Under the pieces are notes generated by a model that was not told the origin of the DNA, did not search any database, and saw nothing but the letters and a program-made list of their open reading frames with translations. 64,000 nucleotides of DNA, from NCBI GenBank assembly GCA_044225675.1, contig JBGAIH010000020.1, positions 29,565 to 93,564 of the forward strand, read 5' to 3'. The DNA comes from JACMQX01 sp044225675. GTDB lineage: Bacteria > Pseudomonadota > Gammaproteobacteria > Burkholderiales > Burkholderiaceae_C. Shown here piece by piece: positions 45,755-55,353 of the stretch (its first letter is position 1; each line of letters starts with the position of its first letter). The translations under genes and the position numbers were made by a program.

Positions 45755-46276
45755 TCAGTTGCTTTCCACATTGAAGCTGAAGCGGCCGCCCTCGCCCTGC
45801 GCCAGGGCCAGCTGCTGGCCGGCCGGCAGCACCACGCGCGCGGCGGCGAAGTCGGCCTGGATCGGCAGCTCGCGCCCGCCGCGGTCGACCAGCACGGCCA
45901 GCTTCACGCTCGCAGGGCGGCCATAGTCGAACAGCTCGTTGAGCACGGCCCGGATGGTGCGGCCGGTGTAGAGCACGTCGTCGAGCACGATGATGTGTGC
46001 GCCGTTGACGTCGAAGGGCAGCACCGTCTGGCCGCCGGACGACAGGCCGCGCTGGGCGAAGTCGTCGCGGTGCATGGCCGAGGAGATCGAGCCGGCTTCG
46101 TCGGGCAGGCCGAGGTCGCGGTGCAGGCGTGCGGCCAGCCAGGCGCCGCCGGAGGTGATGCCCACCAGCCGCGTGTCGGCGCCGAGCAGCGGCCGCACGC
46201 CGCGCAGCAGCTCGCTGTACAGCGCCTCGGCATCCAGGCCCAGGGTGCCGCCCCGGGATGCATTGGCTTCGGTCAT
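45755..46276 (-). CDS. pyrR: PyrR-type pyrimidine regulator/uracil phosphoribosyltransferase
   Basis: 173 residues with the PRPP-binding loop IIVLDDVLYTGRTIRA and the phosphoribosyltransferase core (ITSGGAWLAARLHRDLG). In Gram-negatives PyrR homologues often accompany pyrB; whether this one binds RNA is unknown. Start ATG overlaps the stop of ruvX (ATGA). Confidence 0.93.
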   Translation of the reverse strand: MTEANASRGGTLGLDAEALYSELLRGVRPLLGADTRLVGITSGGAWLAARLHRDLGLPDEAGSISSAMHRDDFAQRGLSSGGQTVLPFDVNGAHIIVLDDVLYTGRTIRAVLNELFDYGRPASVKLAVLVDRGGRELPIQADFAAARVVLPAGQQLALAQGEGGRFSFNVESN

Positions 46277-46701
46277 GGAAAGCTCCTCAGGAACTGCTCA
46301 AGAATGATGGCGGCCGCAGCGGCGTCGGCGTCGCGCGCGCCGCCGGCCAGCGCCTCGGTGGTGCTGTAGCGCTCGTCCACCTCGAACACCGGCAGGCCGA
46401 AGCGGCCCCGCAGCTGCCGCGCAAAGCGGCGGGCGCGGTCGGTGTTCTCGTGGGCGGCGCCGTCGGGATGAAATGGTATACCCACCACCAGCGCGTCCGG
46501 CTGCCATTGGGCGATGCGGCTTCTGACCTGCTCGAAGCGGGCATCGCCCTCGGCGCGGATGGTCGGCTGCGGCTCGGCGCTGCGCAGCAGGCGGTTGCCC
46601 ACGGCCACGCCGGTGCGCTTGAGTCCGAAGTCGAAAGCGAGAAAGGTCTGGAGCTGGAAGGGGACGTCGGGGGCTGCGGACATGCTCATGCTGTCAGGCA
46701 T
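46273..46701 (-). CDS. ruvX: YqgF/RuvX putative Holliday-junction resolvase or 16S rRNA processing nuclease
   Basis: 142 residues at most; Met codons at 46701, 46689 and 46683. RNase H-fold motifs: FLAFDFGLKRTGVAVG with the catalytic Asp, VVGIPFHPDG, VFEVDERYSTTEA and a late ARDADAAAAAIILEQ. Overlaps or abuts yqgE upstream and is coupled to pyrR downstream, a common proteobacterial order. Confidence 0.93.
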   Translation of the reverse strand: MPDSMSMSAAPDVPFQLQTFLAFDFGLKRTGVAVGNRLLRSAEPQPTIRAEGDARFEQVRSRIAQWQPDALVVGIPFHPDGAAHENTDRARRFARQLRGRFGLPVFEVDERYSTTEALAGGARDADAAAAAIILEQFLRSFP

Positions 46702-47296
46702 GCCCCGCGCCCGGCGAGATCATCCAGGACTCGAGCCCGAGCAGCTTGAGCGCGCGCGCATAGCGCTGCTCGACCGGCGTGTCGAAGATGACGTCGAGGT
46801 CGGCCCCGACGGTCAGCCAGCTGTTCTCGGCGATCTCGGATTCGAGCTGGCCCTCGCCCCAGGCCGAATAGCCCAGCGACACCAGCACCTTGCGCGGCCC
46901 CGAGCCGGTGGACAGGGCCTCGAGCACGTCCTTGGAGGTGGTCATCTCCAGACCGCCGGGAATCGTCATGGTGGAGGCATAGACCGCCTCGGCCGGCCCG
47001 GCGTCGCCGCCGGCGAAGATCGGCTCATGCAGCACGAAGCCGCGCTCGGTCTGCACCGGGCCGCCCTGGAAGACCGGCAGGTTCGACAGGTCCTCGCGGC
47101 GCAGCGGCAGCTCGACCTTGTCGAACAGGTTCTTGAGGTTGATGTCGCTCGGCTTGTTGATCACGAGTCCGAGGGCCCCGCGCTCGCTGTGCTCGCACAG
47201 GTAGACCACGCTGTGGGCGAAAGCCTCGTCTTCGAGCCCCGGCATGGCAATCAGGAAATGATGCGTCAGGTTGATCGGGGCAGAATCGGCGGGCAT
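46694..47296 (-). CDS. yqgE: YqgE/AlgH family protein
   Basis: 200 residues from MPADSAPINLTHHFLIAMPG. Family motifs: DEAFAHSVVYLCEHSERGALGLVINKP, VFQGGPVQTERGFVLH and LGYSAWGEGQLESEIAENSW. Function not settled. First gene of the minus-strand yqgE-ruvX-pyrR-pyrB-pyrX-plsC row; divergent from the photolyase gene across 60 nt. Confidence 0.94.
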   Translation of the reverse strand: MPADSAPINLTHHFLIAMPGLEDEAFAHSVVYLCEHSERGALGLVINKPSDINLKNLFDKVELPLRREDLSNLPVFQGGPVQTERGFVLHEPIFAGGDAGPAEAVYASTMTIPGGLEMTTSKDVLEALSTGSGPRKVLVSLGYSAWGEGQLESEIAENSWLTVGADLDVIFDTPVEQRYARALKLLGLESWMISPGAGHA

Positions 47297-47356
47297 GATG
47301 CAAATTTTACTCCGCACCCGAGCGCGGCCGTGACGCCGAAAGACACAACGCACACC

Positions 47357-48829
47357 ATGGACAAACCCTATGCCCGCGGCCTGATGTGGTTCCGGCGCGA
47401 CCTGCGCACCGACGACAACGCCGCCCTGTACCACGCGCTCAAGAGCTGCGGTCAGGTGTGGTGCGTGTTCGTGTTCGACACCGACATCCTGGCGCCGCTG
47501 CCGCGCGCCGACCGCCGCGTGGAGTTCATCCGCGAGTCGCTGGTGGAGCTCGATGCTCGGCTTCGCGAGCTGGGCGCGGGCGAGGCTGGCCTGATCGTGC
47601 GGCACGCGAGCGCGCAGGCCGACATTCCCCGGCTGGCCCACGAGCTGGGTGTGCAGGCGGTGTTCGCCAATCACGACTACGAACCCGCCGCCATCGCGCG
47701 CGACGCGCAGGTGCTGGGCGCCCTGGCCAACGAAGGCGTGGCGATGCGCACCTACAAGGACCAGGCCGTGTTCGAGCGCGAAGAACTGCTCACCCAGGGC
47801 GGCAAGCCCTATGCGGTGTACACGCCCTACAAGAACGCCTGGCTCAGGAAGGTCGACGGCTTCTACCTCAAGCCCTATCCGGTGGAGGCCTATGCGGCAG
47901 CGCTGGCGCCCGTGCCGGCCGCGCACCGCAGGCCCCTGCCCTCGCTCGGCGACATCGGCTTCGAGCGGAGCAACCTGTCGACGCTGAAGATTCCCACCGG
48001 CATGAGCGGCGCGCAGGCCCTGTTCGACGACTTTCTGGGCCGCATCGGCCACTATGGCGAGGCGCGCGAGTTTCCGGCCGTCAAGGGCTGCAGCTACCTG
48101 GGCGTGCACACCCGGTTCGGCACGATCTCGGTGCGACGGCTGGCGGCCACGGCGCACCGGCTGGCCGCGCAGGGCGATGCCGGCGCGACGGTCTGGCTCA
48201 GCGAGCTGATCTGGCGCGACTTCTTCTTCCAGATCCTGGCGAACTTCCCGCATGTGGTGGACGGGCCGTTCCGGCCCGAGTACGGCAAGATCCGCTGGGA
48301 GCACGGCAAGCACGCGGACGCGCTGTTTGCCGCCTGGTGCGAGGGCCGCACCGGCTACCCGATCGTCGACGCCGCGATGGCGCAGATCAACAGCTCGGGC
48401 TACATGCACAACCGGCTGCGCATGGTGGTGGCCAGCTTCCTGGTGAAGGACCTGGGCATCGACTGGCGGCGCGGCGAAGCCTACTTCGCCGAGCACCTCA
48501 ACGATTTCGACCTGTCGGCCAACAATGGCAACTGGCAGTGGGCCGCCTCCAGCGGCTGCGATGCGCAGCCCTGGTTCCGCATCTTCAGCCCGGTGTCGCA
48601 GAGCCGCCGCTTCGACGCCCAGGGCAAGTTCATCCGGCGCTATCTGCCGCAACTGGCGCGGCTGCCTGACGACGCGCTGCACGAGCCCTGGCTGGCCAAG
48701 CCCATGGAACTGCTGGCGGCTGGCGTCGAGCTGGGCAAGGAGTACCCCGCTCCGCTCGTGAAGCATGACGAGGCCCGGGCGCGAACGCTGGAGCGCTATG
48801 CGGTGGTGAAGAAGGCGCCGGCCGAATAA
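47357..48829 (+). CDS. phrB: Deoxyribodipyrimidine photolyase
   Basis: 490 residues. Light-driven repair of cyclobutane pyrimidine dimers. The N-terminal photolyase alpha/beta domain starts GLMWFRRDLRTDDNAAL. The FAD-binding helical domain carries FSPVSQSRRFD-type C-terminal signatures, including WQWAASSGCDAQPWFRIF and the conserved RTGYPIVDAAMAQINSSGYM and HNRLRMVVASFLVKDLGIDW. Length is that of class I CPD photolyases. Confidence 0.96.
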   Translation: MDKPYARGLMWFRRDLRTDDNAALYHALKSCGQVWCVFVFDTDILAPLPRADRRVEFIRESLVELDARLRELGAGEAGLIVRHASAQADIPRLAHELGVQAVFANHDYEPAAIARDAQVLGALANEGVAMRTYKDQAVFEREELLTQGGKPYAVYTPYKNAWLRKVDGFYLKPYPVEAYAAALAPVPAAHRRPLPSLGDIGFERSNLSTLKIPTGMSGAQALFDDFLGRIGHYGEAREFPAVKGCSYLGVHTRFGTISVRRLAATAHRLAAQGDAGATVWLSELIWRDFFFQILANFPHVVDGPFRPEYGKIRWEHGKHADALFAAWCEGRTGYPIVDAAMAQINSSGYMHNRLRMVVASFLVKDLGIDWRRGEAYFAEHLNDFDLSANNGNWQWAASSGCDAQPWFRIFSPVSQSRRFDAQGKFIRRYLPQLARLPDDALHEPWLAKPMELLAAGVELGKEYPAPLVKHDEARARTLERYAVVKKAPAE

Positions 48830-48844
48830 GGCGGCCGGCCGGCA

Positions 48845-48870
48845 ACGGCCCCTGCACGGCAGGAGGCCGT
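48845..48870. terminator. Strong hairpin between convergent phrB and chpA
   Basis: Nested palindrome ACGGCC-CCTGC-ACG-GCAGG-A-GGCCGT: an 11-bp stem with a single bulge and a 3-nt loop, in the 51-nt space between two gene ends. No T-run on either strand, so it may act as a bidirectional transcription barrier or 3'-end stabiliser rather than a classical terminator. Confidence 0.5.
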
Positions 48871-48880
48871 CGCGCCGGTC

Positions 48881-51800
48881 TCAGGCCGGAACCGCAGCCG
48901 CCGCTTCGGCGGCGCAGTAGTGGCGCACCAGGCTCAGCAGCTCTTCTTCGGAGTAGGGCTTGCCCAGGTAGTGGTTGACGCCCAGCTCCATCGCATGCTC
49001 GCGGTGCTTCTCGGCGATGCGCGAGGTGATCATGACGATCGGCAGCCCCGCGAGGCGAGCATCGCCGCGGATGTTGCGGGCCAGGTCGAAGCCGTCCATG
49101 CGCGGCATCTCGATGTCGGACAGCACGACGGCGGGCAGCTCGTCCTGCAGCCGCTCCAGCGCCTGCAGGCCGTCAGCCGCCAGCGCGACGCGGTAGCCTT
49201 CACGCTGCAGCAGGCGCTGCGTCACGCGGCGCACGGTGATGGAGTCGTCGACCACGAGCACCAGCGGAATCTGCGGCGCGGCATCGGCCACCGGCAGCAT
49301 CGCGCTGCCCCCTGACGCCTGCTCGAGCATTTCCGGCTGCGCATGGTCGGCACTGAGCGCACGGGCCTGGTCGCCATACACCGCCGCAAGGGCCACGGGG
49401 TTGTAGATCAGCGCCACGGCGCCCGAGGCCAGCACCGTCATGCCGGCAAGGCCGGGCAGCCGGGACAGCTGAGGCCCGAGGTTCTTCACCACCACTTCCT
49501 GGTTGCCCAGCACTTCGTCGATGTGCATGGCCACGCGCTGCGCGGCGCTTCGGAACACCACCACCGGGATGGTGCGGCCCGCCGGCTCGCTGCTGCGCTG
49601 CGAGACCTGCAGCAAGGCACCGGACCAGAAGAAAGGCACCTGCTCGCCAGCGAACTCGTACAGGCCGCTGTTGTAGGCCTGCTGCAGCTCCTTGGCGCTG
49701 GCGCGGCGCACCAGTTCGACCAGGTTGGCCGGCACGCCGAAAGCCAGCTTGTCGGTGCGCAGCATCACCACCTGCGTGACCGCCGTGGTGAGCGGCAGCA
49801 CGAGCTTGAAGTTCGTGCCCTGCCCGGCCTGGGTCGAGGTCTCGATCCGGCCGCCGAGCGCATTGACCTCGGAGCGCACCACATCCATGCCGATGCCGCG
49901 GCCCGAGAGCTCGGTCACCTGCGCCGCCGTCGAGAAGCCCGGCGTGAAGATCAGGTTCGCGGCCTCGGCGTCGGAGATGTCGTCGCCCGGAGCGAGCAGA
50001 CCCTGCGCCACCGCCTTCTCGCGGATGCGCGCGAGGTTGAGCCCCGCGCCATCGTCGCGGAACTCCACCGACACGTCGTTGCCTTCCTGCTTGAGGTCGA
50101 TCAGGATCGTGCCCGTGGCGTCCTTGCCGTGCTGCTCGCGCAGGTGTGGCTCCTCGATGCCGTGGGCCACGCAGTTGCGCAGCAGGTGTTCGAAGGCCGG
50201 CGTCATCCGGTCGAGCACGCCGCGGTCCATCTCGATCGAGCCGCCGGTGATGTCGAGCTTGACCTGCTTGCCGGCCTCCTTGGAGGACTGCCGCACCACG
50301 CGGTACAGGCGCTCGGAGATGCCTTCGAACTCGACCATGCGGGTCCGCAGCAGGTCGCGCTGCAGCTCGCGCGTCTGGCGCGCCTGGGCGATCAGGTCGT
50401 CTTCCGTCGCTTCCACCGTGCGCTGCAGGTTGCGCTGCACGGTGGCCACGTCGTTCACCGACTCGGCCATCATGCGGGTGAGTTCCTGCACCCGCGTGAA
50501 GCGGTCGAATTCGAGCGGGTCGAAGCCCGCTGCCGTGTCCTTGGCCTGCGCCATGCGGCTTTGCATCTGCGACTCGGCCTGCAGCTCGATGTCGCGCAGC
50601 TGGGCCCGCAGACGGTCCAGGTTGCCGGTGAGGTCGCCGAGCGAACTGCGCAGCTGGCTCAGCTCGGCCTCCAGGCGGGTGCGGGTGATCATGACCTCGC
50701 CGGCCTGGTTGACCAGCCGGTCGAGCAACTGGGAGCGCACGCGCACCGCCTGGTTGGCGGCCTGGCGCACGGGGGCCAGCACGTTGGTGACCGGCATCGC
50801 CACGAGGCCGCGCTGCGGCGTCGCCGCGGTGCCTGCCGCCAGCTGGACGCCGTCGGCCACGGCAGGCGCGGCGGCCACCGGCACGGCACGCAGCGGCTCC
50901 GATACGGGCTCCTGCGGCATCGGCTCCGGCGGCGTCTGCAGGTCCACCGCACGCAGCTTGTCGAAGGTGCCCTGCATGGCATCGAAGCGACCCACCAGGG
51001 CCTCGACGTCGGCGGACTGAACTGCCTCGCCGCCCAGATACTCGATCTCGGATTCAAGCCGGTGGGCCATTTCGCCCAGTCGCAGGGCCCCGGCCAGGCG
51101 CGCGCTGCCCTTGAGCGTGTGCAGCGCACGCAGCACCTCGACGCGCGCACTGGCGTTGTCGGGCCGCGCGGACCACTGGCGCAGCGCACCGCCGAGTTGC
51201 GGCATGAGTTCGAGCGCCTCCTCCTCGAAGATCGGGAAGAGGTCGGGGTCGATCGCGTCCACCGCATCGATTTCGTCGTCGGCATCGCGCACGGCCTCGC
51301 GGACCGGCTCGGGCACGACGGTGGCGACGGCCGGCGCAATGAAGGCGGGCTCGGCCTGCGACCGGAACGCCTCGGCAGCTGCGGGCTCGTTGTACGGAGC
51401 CAGCGACACGGCAAGGCTGGATTCGGCGGCGGGGTCGGGCTGGCCTTGCGGGTCGGACAGCCCCTGAGGTCCGGGCTGGCCTTGCGGCTCCGGTTCCGCC
51501 TGCGGCGCATGAATGATCGTGACGTTGGCCGGACTGGAGAAGTCGAGATCGCCGAAGCCGCTCGAAGCCGGCAGGCCGGCGGCGTCGTCGGCCATGAACG
51601 ACTCGGGCGGCAGTTCACGGGTCGCGAGGTCCTTGAGTGCCTGCAGCACCTGAGCGTTGGGCTCCTTGAGGAAGCCGGCGGCGAACTGATGCAGCAGGCG
51701 GCGGATGTCTTCTGCCGCGTCCACGAACGTGCGCGCCTGCTCGGGCGTGCCGCGCGGCTGCAGCTGGGCGTGGGCCAGCGCATGCTCCAGCGCACGCGCC

Positions 51801-54800
51801 ATGTCGGACAAGGCAATGAAACCGACCGTGGCCGAGCTGCCGGCCAACGAGTGCGCGAGACCCACGGTCGAGTCGGCCACAGGGGTGTCAGGCTCGAGCG
51901 ACCATTCCGTCACCTCGGTCACGAGGCGGCGGGACCGCTCGTCGGCCTCGTTGAGGTAGATGTTGTAGAGCGGAATGCCGATGCGCAGCGGCCCGATGAC
52001 CTTGACCTGCTCGTCGATGACGGCGGCATCGGCTTGCGCGTCGGCTTCCACCTCCTGCACTACCTCCTGCGCCACTTCCTCCGTCACCTCCAGCTCGGCG
52101 GTTTCGGCTTCGGCCTCTGCATCCGCTGCGGCCTGTTCGGCTGCAGACACTTCTGCGAGTTCGCCCATGGACGGGACCGTCGGGGCCTGCACCTGAGCGC
52201 CACCGGCAGGCGCCTCGAAATCGAAATCACCCAGGTCGAAGTCCGAGGCGTCCGTCAGCTCGACGCCCGCCTCGGCTGCCGGCGCAGTGTCCGATGCGGC
52301 CACCGGTTCGAGCGGAACGTCGAAGTCCGGCAGCTCGACCGTCTTGAGCGCCGCAGGATCCAGGGGCGCGGAAGGCGCAGCCGCCAGTCCGGAAACGGCC
52401 GAAAGACTCGAGAAGTCGATGCCCTCGATGTCCGCAGGCAGCTCGACCATGCCGTCGGCCGCCTGAGGTGCGGGAGCAGGTGCGGCGGCCGGCTCGGCTG
52501 CGGCCGTGGAGGACGGTGGATTGAAGTCGAGTGCGAAATCGAAGTCGGGAATGTCCGAGACGGCTGCCACGGCCGGCGCATCGAGCACGGGTGCATCGCT
52601 CGTCAACGCATGAGGGGCCTGCGCGTGAACAGCCGGCGCATCGAAGTCCGGCAGGTCGAAGTCGGGAACATCCAGCGCGGGCACATCGGTTGAAGACGCC
52701 TCCACTGCAGGCCCCTCCTCGGCCGGCAGCTCCAGAGAAGGCACGTCAAGGGAGGGCTCAAAGGAGGGCACCTCCAGCGAGGGCGCTGCCGAGGATGGCG
52801 CCGGCGAGTCCGACAGGTCAAGTACCGGAACGCCAGGCAGCGGCTGCGCATCCGATGCGAGCTGAAGCGTCACACCTCCCGACACGTCGGGTACCTCTGC
52901 CGATGCGGGCGCCGACTCCTCCGGCGAGGCAACCGACTCCGGCAAGGCCAGCGCCAGCAGCCGGCCTTCGTGGCGCATGGCCTCGGCCGATGCGCGGAAC
53001 GGCGCAGCCTTCCAGTGGCTGTCGGTTCCGGCGGCGATGTCGTCGATCCAGCGGCCGAAGCCGTTCATGGCATCGCGCGACAGGCTCAGCAGATCGTCGC
53101 TCGCCGGCTTCTGGTCGGCCAGCCAGGCATTGAGCACCTGCTCCATCGACCAGCCGGCTTCACCGAACTCGTTGAGCCCGACCATGCGCGAGCTGCCCTT
53201 GAGGGTGTGGAAGGCCCGTCGCAGAGTCGTCTGCTCGGAAACGTCGGAAGGCGTTTCGGCGAGCGCGGCGATCGCGGCCAGACCGTTGTGGACCACCTCG
53301 CGCGCCTCCTCCAGGAAGATGTCGCGCAGTTCTTCTTCGCCATCGTCCTCGTCGTCGGCAGGGGCACCAGCCGCAGCAGGCACCGCCACCGCAGGCGACG
53401 CGACGGGCTGCGCGGCGGGTGCAGCCGGCGACGGGCTGTCGAGCCGGATGGTCAGCGTCGAATCCAGGTCCACGGCGGGCGGCAGGGCCGCACTGGCCGC
53501 CGCTGGCGCCGGCGCGGCCGGCTCGGGTTGCGCCACGCTCTGCTGAACGCGGCCCATCAGCGGCCGCAGCTCGCCCTGCGCCTCGTCATAGACGAACAGC
53601 TTCTTGGCCAGCGCGGGCTGGTAGTTGAGCATGTCGATCAGAAAGCCCAGCGCGCCCAGGTTGTTGCCCAGCTTGTCGAAGGTGCCGGCCGCCCGGGCCT
53701 TTTCTTCGTCCAGCTCGGTGATCATGATCTGCTCGACCGAGTCGCGCATGCGCACGACCGCCTGCGAGGCCTGGTCCAGGCCGAGCACCGACAGCACGCC
53801 ACGCATCTGGCCCAGTTGGGTCGGGACGTCGCGCAACGCGGTCTTGTCCTGCGGGTTGCGGAAGAACTGGTCGAGCGATTTTTCGAGTTCGCCCAGGCTG
53901 GTGCGCAGCTCTCCGACGACGCTGCCCATGGTCTGGCGGTCGCTGACCCGGCGATAGAGGTCCTCCATCCAGGTCTCGAGCGCCTGCGGCTGGCCGCCGT
54001 CACGCACGTTTTCCAGCCGCTCGGCCAGGCGCGCCGTGCGGCCGGCCAGGGTCTCGTCAGCGGGGTCGAGGTCCTCGAAGGCGACCTCCAGGTAGAGCAC
54101 GGAGGTGGCGACTTCCATGGCCAGCTCGGTACTCGGCGGCTGGCCCGACCGTGCCGTGGCCTCGATCGCCCGGGTCAGAGCCTGCGCCAGCGGCGCGCTG
54201 GCCGGATGCAGCTTCATGAGCGAGTCGGCCACCAGGCTGAACTGGTCGGACACGCCCTTGATCTTGTTGACGTCGCCGCCCGACAGCGCCGACCAGGTGT
54301 CCTTTGCCGAGGCGATGCGCTTGCGCGCCTGCGCCAGCAGCGCAGGATCGAAGCGGCCGAACAGGCTGACCTGATAGTCCACCGGCTTGAAGCGTGCGAG
54401 GCCCCAGGTCTGGCGGACAGCGGCCAGCGCGGGGGCGGCTGCGGCATCCTGCGGCACGGCCTGCGCGCAGAAGAACAGCAAGTCCATGGCCAGGCGGTCC
54501 GAGACGCCGAGGTCGCCCTTGGCGAGCGTGGTGTACTGGGTGAGGATGCGCGATGCGGCACGCTTGACGTACACGTCGCCCGGCAGCAGGCCGAACTGCA
54601 GCGCCTCGAAGAACGCGGCACAGATCTTCCAGAAGATGCGCGGCTGCGCCGCCGCCTGCGCGGCCGCCAGCCCCAGACTGACGTTGCGCATCTCCAGGCC
54701 CGCGCCTGCGACGTCGGAGCCCTTGACGATCTTGAGCATGGACTGGTCGAGCCGCGCGCGAACCGCCGGGTCGTAGGGCAGCGGCGCAGCGCCTTCGGGC

Positions 54801-55318
54801 ACCTGCGGGTCGAGCCAGCGCCACTCCATCTGCCACAGGTCGGCCGGATGAACGCGGTCGCCGTTGGCCAGTTCCTGCACGTCGCGGTACTGGGGGAACA
54901 GCGCGACAGGCGAGACGACCTTGCCCACCAGCACGCCTTCGAGGTATTCGGTCAGCGCAAAGCTGGCGCGTTCGACCTTGGCCGCAGCGTCCTCGCTGCA
55001 CAGCTCGGGCCGCTGCACGAACTTCTGCACGGCCGCTTCCATAGCCTTGAGCACATAGGCCGGCGCACCGAGGCCCACCATCTCGAGCGCACCGACCGCC
55101 TGATGCAGCTGCTGTCGCGCGATGCGCAGCTGGCTCGCATCAACTGCCGCGAGGTCGGAGCCACGCGCCAGGTCGGCGTCGCGGACGAAGCGGCGCAGCG
55201 CCTTGGTGGCGCCATCGAGCGACTTGCGCAGTTCGTCGAGCACCCAGGCCAGCGGCCCGAGGTCGTTGACCGCCAGATCGATGTCGGTGGAGGCGGAGCC
55301 GGCGTCGTGAAGCTGCAT
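48881..55318 (-). CDS. chpA: ChpA/PilL-type hybrid chemosensory histidine kinase for type IV pili
   Basis: 2145 residues, a CheA-like hub of the twitching-motility signalling pathway. N-terminal FimL/Hpt-like helical regions fill about 1-620. Hpt phospho-sites are visible as FHTLKGSSRMVGL (His near 704), AHSLAGSSATVGF (near 1156) and LHTLKGSARLAGAL (near 1401). Between about 850 and 1110 is a Pro/Asp/Ala-rich stretch with repeats of the type VPSLE-VP and DFDLPDFDAPA. The kinase core has HLLRNCVAHGIEEP (near 1714), DDGAGLN and LSGRGIGMDVVRSEVNALGG. A CheW-like domain and a C-terminal receiver (LVVDDSITVRRVTQRLLQRE; LSDIEMPRMDG) complete it. Last gene of the cluster; no pilK, chpB or chpC is seen. 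Confidence 0.95.
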   Translation of the reverse strand: MQLHDAGSASTDIDLAVNDLGPLAWVLDELRKSLDGATKALRRFVRDADLARGSDLAAVDASQLRIARQQLHQAVGALEMVGLGAPAYVLKAMEAAVQKFVQRPELCSEDAAAKVERASFALTEYLEGVLVGKVVSPVALFPQYRDVQELANGDRVHPADLWQMEWRWLDPQVPEGAAPLPYDPAVRARLDQSMLKIVKGSDVAGAGLEMRNVSLGLAAAQAAAQPRIFWKICAAFFEALQFGLLPGDVYVKRAASRILTQYTTLAKGDLGVSDRLAMDLLFFCAQAVPQDAAAAPALAAVRQTWGLARFKPVDYQVSLFGRFDPALLAQARKRIASAKDTWSALSGGDVNKIKGVSDQFSLVADSLMKLHPASAPLAQALTRAIEATARSGQPPSTELAMEVATSVLYLEVAFEDLDPADETLAGRTARLAERLENVRDGGQPQALETWMEDLYRRVSDRQTMGSVVGELRTSLGELEKSLDQFFRNPQDKTALRDVPTQLGQMRGVLSVLGLDQASQAVVRMRDSVEQIMITELDEEKARAAGTFDKLGNNLGALGFLIDMLNYQPALAKKLFVYDEAQGELRPLMGRVQQSVAQPEPAAPAPAAASAALPPAVDLDSTLTIRLDSPSPAAPAAQPVASPAVAVPAAAGAPADDEDDGEEELRDIFLEEAREVVHNGLAAIAALAETPSDVSEQTTLRRAFHTLKGSSRMVGLNEFGEAGWSMEQVLNAWLADQKPASDDLLSLSRDAMNGFGRWIDDIAAGTDSHWKAAPFRASAEAMRHEGRLLALALPESVASPEESAPASAEVPDVSGGVTLQLASDAQPLPGVPVLDLSDSPAPSSAAPSLEVPSFEPSLDVPSLELPAEEGPAVEASSTDVPALDVPDFDLPDFDAPAVHAQAPHALTSDAPVLDAPAVAAVSDIPDFDFALDFNPPSSTAAAEPAAAPAPAPQAADGMVELPADIEGIDFSSLSAVSGLAAAPSAPLDPAALKTVELPDFDVPLEPVAASDTAPAAEAGVELTDASDFDLGDFDFEAPAGGAQVQAPTVPSMGELAEVSAAEQAAADAEAEAETAELEVTEEVAQEVVQEVEADAQADAAVIDEQVKVIGPLRIGIPLYNIYLNEADERSRRLVTEVTEWSLEPDTPVADSTVGLAHSLAGSSATVGFIALSDMARALEHALAHAQLQPRGTPEQARTFVDAAEDIRRLLHQFAAGFLKEPNAQVLQALKDLATRELPPESFMADDAAGLPASSGFGDLDFSSPANVTIIHAPQAEPEPQGQPGPQGLSDPQGQPDPAAESSLAVSLAPYNEPAAAEAFRSQAEPAFIAPAVATVVPEPVREAVRDADDEIDAVDAIDPDLFPIFEEEALELMPQLGGALRQWSARPDNASARVEVLRALHTLKGSARLAGALRLGEMAHRLESEIEYLGGEAVQSADVEALVGRFDAMQGTFDKLRAVDLQTPPEPMPQEPVSEPLRAVPVAAAPAVADGVQLAAGTAATPQRGLVAMPVTNVLAPVRQAANQAVRVRSQLLDRLVNQAGEVMITRTRLEAELSQLRSSLGDLTGNLDRLRAQLRDIELQAESQMQSRMAQAKDTAAGFDPLEFDRFTRVQELTRMMAESVNDVATVQRNLQRTVEATEDDLIAQARQTRELQRDLLRTRMVEFEGISERLYRVVRQSSKEAGKQVKLDITGGSIEMDRGVLDRMTPAFEHLLRNCVAHGIEEPHLREQHGKDATGTILIDLKQEGNDVSVEFRDDGAGLNLARIREKAVAQGLLAPGDDISDAEAANLIFTPGFSTAAQVTELSGRGIGMDVVRSEVNALGGRIETSTQAGQGTNFKLVLPLTTAVTQVVMLRTDKLAFGVPANLVELVRRASAKELQQAYNSGLYEFAGEQVPFFWSGALLQVSQRSSEPAGRTIPVVVFRSAAQRVAMHIDEVLGNQEVVVKNLGPQLSRLPGLAGMTVLASGAVALIYNPVALAAVYGDQARALSADHAQPEMLEQASGGSAMLPVADAAPQIPLVLVVDDSITVRRVTQRLLQREGYRVALAADGLQALERLQDELPAVVLSDIEMPRMDGFDLARNIRGDARLAGLPIVMITSRIAEKHREHAMELGVNHYLGKPYSEEELLSLVRHYCAAEAAAAVPA

Positions 55319-55353
55319 CGGGCGTACCTGCGGACGTCAGGGGCAAGAAAAGG

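Noticed and set aside
49343..52693. 1116-codon plus-strand open frame inside chpA
   Set aside because: Antisense shadow of the ChpA kinase core and repeats; no start signal, no domain.
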